IMG/VR virus record: IMGVR_UViG_3300020021_000046
Coordinates: 1 to 25,689 of that record
From: a virus
Length of the DNA: 25,689 nucleotides
Strand: one strand, 5' to 3'
Part shown: positions 12,612 through 19,175 of the stretch, piece by piece
How positions within the stretch are numbered: the first letter of the stretch is position 1
Layout of the letters: each line of letters begins with the position of its first letter
Made by a program: the position numbers and the translations under genes
Notes under the pieces: model-generated
Seen by the model: the letters and a program-made list of their open reading frames with translations, nothing else
The model's database searches: none
What the model was told of the DNA's origin: nothing

Positions 12612-13627
12612 TGGCGTACCAGTCCGACAACCTGATGGGCCTGGTACAGGGCGACCACACCGACGCTGTGCGCGCCCTGGAGGACGCCACGGTGGAGCAG
12701 GCGGTGGGCGGCCTGGACGGGCAGTTCGACACGCTCGCCCAGTCATCGCTGGCCGCCTGGGTCGCGGCGTTCGGCGGCCCTGGTGCGGTGTCCACGGTCG
12801 GCTCCGCACTGGACCGGATGCTCGCCACCGTGAAGGCCGCAGTGCGCAGGCTGCTGGACCAGGTCGGGCCGCGGGCGCGGAACGCCCTGCGTGGCGCGCT
12901 GCCGAAGGCGCTGGACCTCGGCCTGTCGCAGGGCGCGGAGTTCATGCAGGCCGCGACCGGCCGCGTCCGTGCCGTACCGAGACTGCGCCTGCCGACCGCC
13001 TTGTCGGATGAGGCTGCCCGCATCGGGGACCTGATCGCCGACCACCGCAACCGTGCGCTGGCCCTGCTGGGTCGTGGGCAGGTGGCCCGCTGGTCGGACC
13101 TGTTGCACGCCATCGGTGCCGCCCGCTCGGCCGGGTCTGCGGTGCGCGGGCGCACGGCGTGGATCCTGGGCCGGGCGGTCAACGCCGGGCTCGACGCAGT
13201 GGCGCAGGGCGCGAATCTGGCCCGGCTGTGGGTGGCGGAGGCGAACGCGTGCGTGCGCTGCCTGGCGTACACCGGGCGCATCGCCGCGGTGGGCAAGGCG
13301 TTCCCCGGCGGCCTGTCGTGGGACCCGAGCACCCGCACCATCGGCGCCCCCGGCATTGACGGCCCGCCGCTTCACGCCCACTGCCGGTGCCGCACCGTCC
13401 CGTGGTCCAACCGCTGGCGCGCCACCGACGGGGTGCCGTTCCCGCTGGCCTTGCAGCGTGAGGCCCACCGCTCCCTCGCTTACGGACGCGCTCTGCCCAC
13501 CGAGTCGAGGGCCAGCCGGGTCCGCGCCGCACGCGAACTGCTGCGGGCCGAACCGGACCTGCTGCCCGCTGTCGAGACCACCGCCCGCAACGCTGTGCGG
13601 ACTGGACGCTTCCCGGTCGCCGCATGA
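12611..13627 (+). CDS. MuF-like minor capsid / head morphogenesis protein
   Basis: 338 aa, ATG in the overlap with the portal stop. Two-thirds is helical and Ala/Leu/Arg-rich. The MuF signature follows from about residue 208: LWVAEANACVRCLAYTGRIA, then PPLHAHCRCR, giving the C-x2-C ... H-x-H-C-x-C metal-like cluster of the phage Mu F family. Such proteins enter the procapsid with the portal, often in few copies, and may be ejected with DNA. There is no toxin domain after the MuF core, as found in some MuF polymorphic toxins; the C-terminus is just a helical tail. Confidence 0.9.
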   Translation: MAYQSDNLMGLVQGDHTDAVRALEDATVEQAVGGLDGQFDTLAQSSLAAWVAAFGGPGAVSTVGSALDRMLATVKAAVRRLLDQVGPRARNALRGALPKALDLGLSQGAEFMQAATGRVRAVPRLRLPTALSDEAARIGDLIADHRNRALALLGRGQVARWSDLLHAIGAARSAGSAVRGRTAWILGRAVNAGLDAVAQGANLARLWVAEANACVRCLAYTGRIAAVGKAFPGGLSWDPSTRTIGAPGIDGPPLHAHCRCRTVPWSNRWRATDGVPFPLALQREAHRSLAYGRALPTESRASRVRAARELLRAEPDLLPAVETTARNAVRTGRFPVAA

Positions 13628-13647
13628 CCCACCACCAGGAGACATCC

Positions 13648-13842
13648 ATGACCATCATCGCCACCGAGTCCACCACCGCCGACCTTGAGGCCCGGCAGGT
13701 CATGGCCGCGTTCAGGCAGGCGCTTCAGCAGGCCAACGAGACGGGCTCGGCCACGGTGGGATTCCGCAACAGCAGCGTCGACGCGACCGGCAACGAGAGC
13801 GCCGAGACGGGCTACGACATCACCATCGTGCGGATCGGCTGA
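13648..13842 (+). CDS. Small hypothetical protein between MuF and scaffold, 64 aa
   Basis: ATG 13648 has a clear Shine-Dalgarno (AGGAGA, 13637-13642, 5-nt spacing). An in-frame ATG at 13624 overlaps the MuF stop and would add eight residues. The protein has a helical first half (DLEARQVMAAFRQALQQANE) and a beta second half (GSATVGFRNSS, GYDITIVRIG). No family recognised. A minor head role is suggested by position only. Confidence 0.65.
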   Translation: MTIIATESTTADLEARQVMAAFRQALQQANETGSATVGFRNSSVDATGNESAETGYDITIVRIG

Positions 13843-13913
13843 GTGAGTCCGTCCGCGTGACCCCGGCGCCCGCGACGGGCCGCCGTGACACCAACCCCGT
13901 GATGGGAGACACC

Positions 13914-14633
13914 ATGGACATCCACCCGAGCCAGATCAGCGCCCCGCCGTGGGCGGTCCTCGGCTACCGCAAGGACGGCCGCCCGATCCGTTCGATCGCC
14001 GGCGGCGCCGAAGCCGACGACGACACGGACGTCGTGGTCGACGACCCCGAGCCGGTGCCGGACCCGGAGCCCGAGCCTCAGGACGACCCGGAGCCGGAGC
14101 CCGACGACCCGCCGAAGCCGAAGGCGCCCGCGAAGAAGGCGGCCCCGAAGCCGGGTGACGACGACTACGTGCCGTCCGCTGAGGAGTGGCGGCGCACGCA
14201 GGCCGCGCTGAAGAAGGCCAACGACGAGGCGAAGACCCACCGCCTGCGAGCCCGCGAGCTTGAGGACAAGGGCCGTGCGGACGAGTCGGATCACGACAAG
14301 GCTCTGCGCCTCGCCCGCGAGGAGGGCGAGGCCCGGTTCCGCGAGCCGATGAAGAAGGCGGGCGTGAAGACCGCGCTCGTCGAGGCGGGGTTCGTGGGCC
14401 CGGATCGGCTGATGCGCCTCGTGGACTGGGACGCGGTGACCGTCGAGGACGACGGCGGCCTGATCGGCGTAGAGGGCGAACTGTCGCGGCTGAAGGCCGA
14501 GTTCCCGGAGTTCCTGGAGCAGGACAAGCCGAAGCCGAAGGTGCGGCCGACGGGTGCGCCCCGTCCGGCGGCGGAGCCGGTGAAGAAGACGTCGGCTCAG
14601 ATCCATGCGGACAAGGCCCTCGGCAGGTCTTGA
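13914..14633 (+). CDS. Capsid scaffolding protein (probable)
   Basis: 239 aa from ATG 13914, behind GGGAGA (13904-13909). An upstream GTG (13857) is possible but has no ribosome site. The N-terminal ~45 residues are followed by a low-complexity acidic stretch of Asp/Pro/Glu repeats (residues about 42-65), a Lys/Pro/Ala stretch, and then a long charged helical segment (EWRRTQAALKKANDEAKTHR onward). Position just before the major capsid gene, high charge and coiled-coil content are the hallmarks of siphovirus scaffolds that guide procapsid assembly. No protease gene is visible, so scaffold exit would be uncleaved or rely on another activity. Confidence 0.8.
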   Translation: MDIHPSQISAPPWAVLGYRKDGRPIRSIAGGAEADDDTDVVVDDPEPVPDPEPEPQDDPEPEPDDPPKPKAPAKKAAPKPGDDDYVPSAEEWRRTQAALKKANDEAKTHRLRARELEDKGRADESDHDKALRLAREEGEARFREPMKKAGVKTALVEAGFVGPDRLMRLVDWDAVTVEDDGGLIGVEGELSRLKAEFPEFLEQDKPKPKVRPTGAPRPAAEPVKKTSAQIHADKALGRS

Positions 14634-14649
14634 CATTCGCAGGTATAGT
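14630..14649 (+). promoter_or_regulatory. Promoter-like box P3 upstream of major capsid gene
   Basis: TTGACA (14630-14635), eight nucleotides, TATAGT (14644-14649). Both hexamers are near consensus but the spacing is 8, as in boxes P1 and P2. With TTGACA as an ordinary -35, a 17-nt spacer would place CATAGA (14653-14658) as the -10. The -35 overlaps the scaffold stop codon. Confidence 0.45.
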
Positions 14650-14656
14650 CGCCATA

Positions 14657-14746
14657 GAACCTTTGATTCGGTGATCGAATAAGGTTCAAGCCTGTCTTGC
14701 GAAGGCGCCCGTGATGGGGCCCGAGCCCAACCGCTTCCCCATCACG
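14657..14746 (+). promoter_or_regulatory. Structured leader of the major capsid mRNA (two hairpins)
   Basis: Hairpin 1: GAACCTT and ATTCG (14657-14670, with a TG bulge) pair with CGAATAAGGTTC (14676-14687), loop GTGAT. Hairpin 2: CGTGATGGGG (14710-14719) pairs exactly with CCCCATCACG (14737-14746) around a 17-nt loop. Together they fill most of the 133-bp gap before the capsid gene. Hairpin 2 ends 8 nt before the AGGAGG ribosome site. Possible roles are mRNA stability or control of capsid translation. Confidence 0.45.
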
Positions 14747-14766
14747 CCGCCCGCAGGAGGGCCCCC

Positions 14767-15675
14767 GTGGCACGTAACACCCTAGAAGCCTGGATCCCGG
14801 AAGAGTACGGATCCGATGTCATCAGCCGCATCACCCAGACATCCGTGGTCGAGGCCGTTGCCTCCCGCATCGCGATGGCATCCGACACCCGCCACGTCGC
14901 CCGCTCCGCAGGCATGGACGTCGCCGTCGTGGACAAGGGCGGCGCCTACGGCGAGGACACGTCCACCAACGACGAGGTCATCCTCAGCGCGAAGAAGTTC
15001 GGCAAGGCCCTCCGCATCGCGGAGGAGGACATCAACGACGCCCTGCCCGATGTGATCGCGTCGAAGATGAAGGACTGGGCGATCAGCTACGCCAAGATCC
15101 TCGACAACGCGACCTTGGCCGTCACCGCCGCGGTCGGCACTGGCGTGCCGTTCACGTCCCTGTACAACCTGCTGCACACCACCGACTCCGGTCTCGGCTA
15201 CACCGCGGACGCGAACATCACCGTGGCGGCGACCGCGGGTGCGCCGACCTACGGCGAGTTCTCCACCACGATCGGCCTGGTCGAGGTCGGCGACTACTAC
15301 GACCCGGCGACGATGCTGGCCATCGCCCACCCGGCGTTCCGCAAGAGCCTCCGCGGCGTCCTGGACCTCCAGAACCGGCCGATCTTCGTCGAAGGTCTCG
15401 CGGGCACCCCCGACACCGTCTTCGGTGTGCAGGTCAAGTGGTCGCTCGGCGCGAAGCTGTCCGCGACCGCGACCAGCTCCCCGACCGGCCGCCCGATCAT
15501 GGCGTTCGTGTCCACCGAGCTGATGCAGCTCGGCGTCCGATCCGGCCCCGAGTCCGTGTTCATCGACGGCCGCGACGGGCTCTCCGCCCTGACCGACGAG
15601 TCGATCCTCAAGATGCGCGCCCGCCGCGGCTGGGCCTACGGGCACCCGGCCGGCGCGTCCATCCTCGTCGGCTGA
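14767..15675 (+). CDS. Major capsid protein (HK97 fold)
   Basis: 302 aa from GTG 14767, with a perfect AGGAGG (14755-14760) at 6-nt spacing, the strongest ribosome site in the window. The sequence starts with an N-arm (NTLEAWIPEEYGSDVISRIT) and has an E-loop-like section (AVVDKGGAYGED), a spine helix (LPDVIASKMKDWAISYAKIL), P-domain and A-domain segments (LGAKLSATATSSPTG then IMAFVSTELMQLGVRSGPES) and a C-terminal RARRGWAYGHPAGASILVG. There is no long delta-domain, consistent with a separate scaffold. It builds the icosahedral shell. Strong leader, ribosome site and downstream hairpin fit very high expression. Confidence 0.92.
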   Translation: MARNTLEAWIPEEYGSDVISRITQTSVVEAVASRIAMASDTRHVARSAGMDVAVVDKGGAYGEDTSTNDEVILSAKKFGKALRIAEEDINDALPDVIASKMKDWAISYAKILDNATLAVTAAVGTGVPFTSLYNLLHTTDSGLGYTADANITVAATAGAPTYGEFSTTIGLVEVGDYYDPATMLAIAHPAFRKSLRGVLDLQNRPIFVEGLAGTPDTVFGVQVKWSLGAKLSATATSSPTGRPIMAFVSTELMQLGVRSGPESVFIDGRDGLSALTDESILKMRARRGWAYGHPAGASILVG

Positions 15676-15688
15676 CCCACCCCCTTCT

Positions 15689-15723
15689 GCTGGTGCCGCC
15701 CGAAGGCTCCGGGCGGCACCAGC
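15689..15723 (+). terminator. Strong hairpin after major capsid gene
   Basis: Perfect 14-bp inverted repeat, GCTGGTGCCGCCCG (15689-15702) and CGGGCGGCACCAGC (15710-15723), 7-nt loop, beginning 13 nt past the capsid stop. It probably terminates a fraction of transcripts or protects the capsid mRNA, lowering expression of the connector genes. Confidence 0.75.
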
Positions 15724-15744
15724 CAGCAGGCAGGGAGGCGAGCC

Positions 15745-16125
15745 ATGGCAACCAGCAAGACCAGCAAGGCGGCGGCGGCGGCCCGGCAGTTCCCGGCGAA
15801 GGCCGGACACCCCGACGTCGAGGTTGACGAGCGGTCCACGGACGGCTCCGACGGCCTGCGCCACATCAAGCAGTTCGTCGTCCTGGCACGCGACTACTAC
15901 GACGACGCAGCGGCGCACCTGGCCAACGCGGCGGCGGTCGCGAACGAGGCGATCCAGCGCGGCCTGCACCCCCGCGGCGACGTGCGGTTCGACGGGGCGG
16001 AAGACCACCCCGACGGGCACTCCGTCACGCTCACCTACTCGGTGGAGACCGTGCCGTCCAGCATCGACCACACCCCGGGCGACACCACCACCCCGCACGA
16101 CATCATCACCGGCGACGGGGCCTGA
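15745..16125 (+). CDS. Hypothetical protein downstream of capsid, 126 aa
   Basis: ATG 15745 behind GGGAGG (15733-15738). A basic Ala/Lys-rich start is followed by a helix (IKQFVVLARDYYDDAAAHLA and NAAAVANEAIQRGL) and a beta section (GDVRFDGAEDHPDGHSVTLT and YSVETVPSS). Proteins with a GLHPRGDVRFDG-like segment occur downstream of capsid genes in other Streptomyces phages (from memory). A head decoration or minor head role is possible. It has no Ig-like or SH3 motif that I can name. Confidence 0.7.
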   Translation: MATSKTSKAAAAARQFPAKAGHPDVEVDERSTDGSDGLRHIKQFVVLARDYYDDAAAHLANAAAVANEAIQRGLHPRGDVRFDGAEDHPDGHSVTLTYSVETVPSSIDHTPGDTTTPHDIITGDGA

Positions 16126-16126
16126 C

Positions 16127-16570
16127 GTGACCGACGCCTGGGCGACCGCCGACGACGTCACCAAGGCCACTGGCGCCACGGTGACGGAGCCGCAGCTTGT
16201 CCAGGCGCAGGACGACATCGAGATCGCGACCGGCCGGATCTTCCTTGACACCCCGAGGCTCCGGCAGCGGGACCTCTACTGGCTGGGCAAGGCCGTCGCC
16301 CGCCAGGCAGCGTGGATCGTCGGGCAGTTCGGGCTGGAAGTGCGACTGGACGTCACGACGACCAAGCAGGACGGCGGAGCGACCACTCCGACGTCCGACG
16401 GCCTGGTCCTGGCGCCCATGGCGGCCCGCGCCATCAAGCGCGTGTCGTGGATGCGCAGCAGGTCCATCCACGTCCGTGCCCCCATCGAGGGCGTCGGCCC
16501 CGTCGGCAACTTCCTCGCCGAGGGCAACGACGAACTCCAGCAGTGGACCCCCACGGGCGGGGGTCGCTGA
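16127..16570 (+). CDS. Head-tail connector (adaptor) protein
   Basis: 147 aa, GTG start right after the previous stop; no independent ribosome site is obvious. The N-terminal half is helical (WATADDVTKATGATVTEPQL, QAQDDIEIATGRIFLD and YWLGKAVARQAAWIVGQFGL), the layout of SPP1 gp15/HK97 gp6-like adaptors that dock below the portal. The C-terminal half is beta and Gly-rich. Its position, first after the head genes and directly overlapping a stopper-like gene, supports the call. Sequence identity to any known adaptor is not demonstrated here. Confidence 0.75.
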   Translation: MTDAWATADDVTKATGATVTEPQLVQAQDDIEIATGRIFLDTPRLRQRDLYWLGKAVARQAAWIVGQFGLEVRLDVTTTKQDGGATTPTSDGLVLAPMAARAIKRVSWMRSRSIHVRAPIEGVGPVGNFLAEGNDELQQWTPTGGGR

Positions 16571-16911
16571 TGCGGGCCATCGCGAACACCCGCGCCACCA
16601 TCCTCACCGGCACCACGACGGACGAGTTCGGCGACGTCATCGACAGCGCCACGCCCGGCGCCGACCCCAGGCAGCGCGGCTTCCCCGCCTCCATCACGCA
16701 GTCCAGCAAGACGATCACCACCCCTGAGCAGCCCACTCCCCGCGTCATCCGAACCCACATCGCCCAGCTCCCCGCCGACACCCCCGTGGGCCCGGAGGAC
16801 CGGCTGCGGGACGACGTGACCGGCACCGTCTATGCGATCACCGCCGTGACCGCGGAGCGCGGCATCGGCCACGCCCCGGATGTGCGGCTCGACCTGAAGC
16901 AAGTCACCTGA
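16570..16911 (+). CDS. Head closure (stopper) protein, SPP1 gp16-like
   Basis: 113 aa, ATG overlapping the adaptor stop. Mostly beta: NTRATILTGTTTDEFGDVID, a loop, SITQSSKTITTPEQPTPRVI, and AQLPADTPVGPEDRLRDDVT with VYAITAVTAERGIGHAPDVR. The central P-A-D-T-x-V-x-x-x-D-R-L followed by G-x-V-Y-x-I is the typical head-closure pattern, in which the protein plugs the connector after packaging. It ends before an 81-bp gap with a small hairpin. Confidence 0.75.
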   Translation: MRAIANTRATILTGTTTDEFGDVIDSATPGADPRQRGFPASITQSSKTITTPEQPTPRVIRTHIAQLPADTPVGPEDRLRDDVTGTVYAITAVTAERGIGHAPDVRLDLKQVT

Positions 16912-16931
16912 ACCACCGGCCTGCGGGCCAA

Positions 16932-16950
16932 CGCCCGGGGAGACCGGGCG
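16932..16950 (+). other. Small hairpin in stopper-gp10 gap
   Basis: CGCCCGG (16932-16938) pairs with CCGGGCG (16944-16950) around a GGAGA loop. It is the only structure seen in the 81-bp gap. It precedes the ribosome site GAGGAG (16982-16987) of the next gene. Confidence 0.3.
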
Positions 16951-16992
16951 CCGCAGACCAACCGTGAACACCTGCGCCGGAGAGGAGCGGGG

Positions 16993-17346
16993 ATGGACAT
17001 CGACAACGCTGACCTGGAAGCGCACCTCGGGCCGGCCATCGACGAACTGATGGGCCGCCTCGGCGGCATGGTCAAGGACGACGCGTCAGGGATGGCCCCC
17101 AAGCGCACCGGTGAGCTGGCCGCGTCGATCCGCTGCGAGGTCATCGACGGCGTGTTCCGTGTCGGGTCGGACCTGGACCGGGCGCTGTGGATGGAAGAGG
17201 GCACCCTGCCTCACGTCATCCGCCCGAAGGTCGGCAAGGCCCTGTCGTGGCCCGGTGCGGATCACCCGTATGCGGTCGTCAACCACCCCGGGACCAGGGC
17301 GCAGCCGTTCCTGCGCCCCGCTCTGTGGATCAAGCGGGAGGCGTGA
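16993..17346 (+). CDS. Neck protein, HK97 gp10-like
   Basis: 117 aa, ATG 16993 with GAGGAG five nt upstream. It contains the HK97_gp10-type core: a helical start (LEAHLGPAIDELMGRLGGMV), MAPKRTGELAASIRCEV, VGSDLDRALWMEEGTLPHVI, and RPKVGKALSWPG leading to a NHPGTRAQPFLRPAL tail. The T-G-x-L-x-x-S-I and HPGT-x-x-x-P-F-L-x-P-A motifs are diagnostic. These proteins sit at the head-tail junction. The stop overlaps the tail terminator start (TGATG). Confidence 0.88.
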   Translation: MDIDNADLEAHLGPAIDELMGRLGGMVKDDASGMAPKRTGELAASIRCEVIDGVFRVGSDLDRALWMEEGTLPHVIRPKVGKALSWPGADHPYAVVNHPGTRAQPFLRPALWIKREA

Positions 17347-17816
17347 TGACGACCCTTACGCTCCGCGCGACCACCGACCTCGTTGCCGTCGCCTGGCTCA
17401 AGGGACTGGTCGGGGACATCGTCGCCACCACCGTCCCGCGCAACGACACCGTGGCCGCGTCCGGGTTCGTCACGGTCCACACCAGCGGCGGCAGCTCCAA
17501 CATGTACGTGCCACTGCGGGAGCCCGTGGTCCTCATCGACTGCTGGTGGGCGCCGAAGGACAGCGTGAAGCCCCCGTTCAACAAGGCGACCGCGCTGGCC
17601 GAGGCCATCGTCGCCGGGTGCTACGACCACGAGAACACGCCCCGACTGCTGACCCTGCCAGACGGTTACCCGCACGCCCGGGTGCTGTCCGCGCACGTCG
17701 TCCAGGACCCCCGCCGCCCCGTCGTCCCCGGCACCGGTGAGGCATCCGCAGACCACGGCTCGTGGGCCCGCATCGTCCTCGGCGTGCAGTTCCACTGGAT
17801 CCAGGTGGGCTCATGA
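17346..17816 (+). CDS. Tail terminator / tail completion protein (probable)
   Basis: 156 aa, ATG in the overlap with the gp10-like gene. The beginning is helical (LVAVAWLKGLVGDIVATTVP), then beta strands (SGFVTVHTSGGSS, PLREPVVLIDCWWAP) and a helix (FNKATALAEAIVAGCYD), followed by more strands (YPHARVLSAHVVQDPRR, ARIVLGVQFHWIQV). This alternation with a central aromatic cluster matches lambda gpU-like or SPP1 gp17-like tail terminators, which cap the tail tube. Gene order (after gp10, before major tail protein) is the stronger evidence. Confidence 0.75.
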   Translation: MTTLTLRATTDLVAVAWLKGLVGDIVATTVPRNDTVAASGFVTVHTSGGSSNMYVPLREPVVLIDCWWAPKDSVKPPFNKATALAEAIVAGCYDHENTPRLLTLPDGYPHARVLSAHVVQDPRRPVVPGTGEASADHGSWARIVLGVQFHWIQVGS

Positions 17817-18040
17817 GCACCCGCTGGGCCATCGAAGGCCCCCTCACCCGCGACCTGCTCACCTACGGCGGCAAGGTCATCGTGCACAACTCCCGGCCCG
17901 AGCTGGAGTGGCTGCTCGACGGCGCCCGCGTCGTGCCCTGCCCGAAGGCCATCCCGCCCGAGCAGACGATCAAGCTGCGCCACCACCCCCAATTCGACGG
18001 CTGCTCATGGCCCCTGCGCCGCGACGAGTTCCGCCGATGA
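17813..18040 (+). CDS. Small hypothetical protein in tail operon, 75 aa
   Basis: ATGA overlap with the tail terminator gene. The protein reads RWAIEGPLTRDLLTYGGKVI, VHNSRPELEWLLDGARVVPC and PKAIPPEQTIKLRHHPQFDG with two Cys. It is alpha/beta with a strand-helix-strand feel. Homologues likely occur in other actinophages at the same place, but I cannot name a family. A tail or connector accessory role is inferred from position. Confidence 0.65.
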   Translation: MSTRWAIEGPLTRDLLTYGGKVIVHNSRPELEWLLDGARVVPCPKAIPPEQTIKLRHHPQFDGCSWPLRRDEFRR

Positions 18041-18099
18041 CCCTCCACGCCACCACCCAGCGGCCCGCCCGGGTCACAACTACCGGAGGACCGCAATGA
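18037..18099 (+). CDS. Possible 20-aa linker ORF
   Basis: ATG overlaps the preceding stop (ATGA) and its TGA overlaps the major tail protein ATG (ATGA), so the 63-nt ORF bridges two genes without a gap. The product (MTLHATTQRPARVTTTGGPQ) has no structure worth naming. It contains the ribosome site GGAGGA (18085-18090) of the tail gene. It may act only to couple translation, or it may be chance. Confidence 0.3.
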   Translation: MTLHATTQRPARVTTTGGPQ

Positions 18100-18665
18100 G
18101 CATCGTGACCCCCGACAACCTGATCCAGGGCCCGGCGACCCTGTACCGCGGAGTTTTCCAGGCGGCCGAGCCGGCCGACAGTACCGCCGCCCTGAACGCG
18201 ACCCCGGCCGCGTCGGCGTGGACGGACTGCGGCGGCACCACCGACGGCGTGAAGCTGGCCATCGAGAACACCTACTCCGAGCTGGAAGTCGACCAGATCG
18301 TCGAGGTCGTCGGGTCGCGGCTGACGAAGCGCGCCACCACGGTCGAGACGAACATGGCCGAGGTCACGCTCGACAACCTGGTGTACGCCCTGAACGGCGG
18401 CACCACCGCGTCCGGGTCGGGCTACAAGACGTTCGAGCCGGCCGCGGCGGACGCCTCGTCGCAGCCGAACTACTCGGCGGTCATCTTCGACGGGTGGGCG
18501 CCGCAGTCGTTCCGGCGCCGGGTCATCGTCCGGAAGGTGCTGTCCACGGACTCGATCGAGCTGGCGTACACGAAGGACAAACAAACGGTGCTGGCGGTGA
18601 AGCTGACCGCGCACTACGTCAGCAGCGCCATCCGCCCTTACAAGATCATCGACGGTACTCCGTAA
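18096..18665 (+). CDS. Major tail (tube) protein
   Basis: 189 aa, ATG 18096 behind GGAGGA. It starts SIVTPDNLIQGPATLYRGVF, has AWTDCGGTTDGVKLAIENTY and SELEVDQIVEVVGSRLTKRA, TVETNMAEVTLDNLVYALNG, and ends in a strand-rich section (YSAVIFDGWAPQSFRRRVIV, KQTVLAVKLTAHYVSSAI). The G-T-T-x-G-V-x-L ... E-x-x-x-D-Q-x-x-x-x-V-x-x-R pattern is typical of siphovirus tube proteins of the lambda gpV/SPP1 gp17.1 fold. It polymerises into the tail tube around the tape measure. Strong ribosome site and following hairpin fit high expression. Confidence 0.88.
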   Translation: MSIVTPDNLIQGPATLYRGVFQAAEPADSTAALNATPAASAWTDCGGTTDGVKLAIENTYSELEVDQIVEVVGSRLTKRATTVETNMAEVTLDNLVYALNGGTTASGSGYKTFEPAAADASSQPNYSAVIFDGWAPQSFRRRVIVRKVLSTDSIELAYTKDKQTVLAVKLTAHYVSSAIRPYKIIDGTP

Positions 18666-18675
18666 CCCCCTCTAC

Positions 18676-18715
18676 CGGCCGGGCCTGTCGCCGTGGAGGG
18701 AGGCAGGCCCGGCCG
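18676..18715 (+). terminator. Strong hairpin after major tail gene
   Basis: Perfect 12-bp inverted repeat CGGCCGGGCCTG (18676-18687) and CAGGCCCGGCCG (18704-18715), 16-nt loop, starting 10 nt after the stop. A competing 8-bp pairing exists: GTGGAGGG in its loop (18693-18700) with CCCTCCAC (18716-18723). It probably reduces readthrough from the abundant tail-tube mRNA into the chaperone genes. Confidence 0.7.
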
Positions 18716-18755
18716 CCCTCCACAACCCTCCCTCCGCAGAAGGAGAACCAGAGCC

Positions 18756-19175
18756 ATGGCCGCCAACGCCCGTACCGCAGCCCGCCGCACCACCGCTGCC
18801 CGCAAGCCCCGACCCGCGCCCGCCCCCGCCGTCAAGGACGAGGCGGAGTTCGAGCCGGTGCGCCTCACCTCCAAGCCGGAGGTCGAAGACGACCGGGTCG
18901 TCCTCTTCTACGTCGATGACGTCGAGTACTCCATCCCCAAGAAGATCGGCCGTAACTACGGGCTCCGCTATTTGCGCACCGCGCGCCTCCAGGGCGAGGC
19001 GCTGGCGTCCCAGGAACTCCTGGAAACGCTGATCGGCGAAGAGGGATACGAGGCGCTCATGGACTGCGACGGCCTGGAGGACGCGGACCTCGACCGAATC
19101 ATGGAGCAGCTCCGCGACGGCGCTCTCGGCGCGGTTGAGGAGGCCCCGGGAAAGGGACGCCGGGGTCGTCGCTGA
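18756..19175 (+). CDS. Tail assembly chaperone, short form (lambda gpG-like)
   Basis: 139 aa, ATG 18756 with AAGGAG upstream. The N-terminus is a basic Ala/Arg/Pro-rich tail. The core (about residues 28-125) contains FEPVRLTSKPEVEDDRVVLF, YVDDVEYSIPKKIGRNYGLR and helices (LASQELLETLIGEEGYEALM and DADLDRIMEQLRDGAL). Location between tube and tape-measure genes and a -1 slippery site near the end identify it as the gpG-type chaperone, which holds the tape measure during tail assembly. It ends with a basic KGRRGRR tail encoded after the slip site. Confidence 0.88.
   Translation: MAANARTAARRTTAARKPRPAPAPAVKDEAEFEPVRLTSKPEVEDDRVVLFYVDDVEYSIPKKIGRNYGLRYLRTARLQGEALASQELLETLIGEEGYEALMDCDGLEDADLDRIMEQLRDGALGAVEEAPGKGRRGRR

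Noticed and set aside
12611-13627. MuF protein as a polymorphic toxin carrier
   Set aside because: No extra toxin domain follows the MuF Cys/His cluster. The remaining ~80 residues are a plain helical tail.
13624-13650. Earlier start for the small gene after MuF
   Set aside because: ATG 13624 overlaps the MuF stop but has no ribosome site. ATG 13648 has AGGAGA at good spacing.
14782-16251. Antisense ORF of 489 codons opposite the capsid gene
   Set aside because: Shadow of the capsid, which has the strongest ribosome site and clear HK97 features. It also crosses the terminator hairpin.
18676-18723. True H-type RNA pseudoknot
   Set aside because: The two pairings abut with zero linker nucleotides to span a 12-bp stem, which is sterically impossible. 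Kept as competing hairpins instead.
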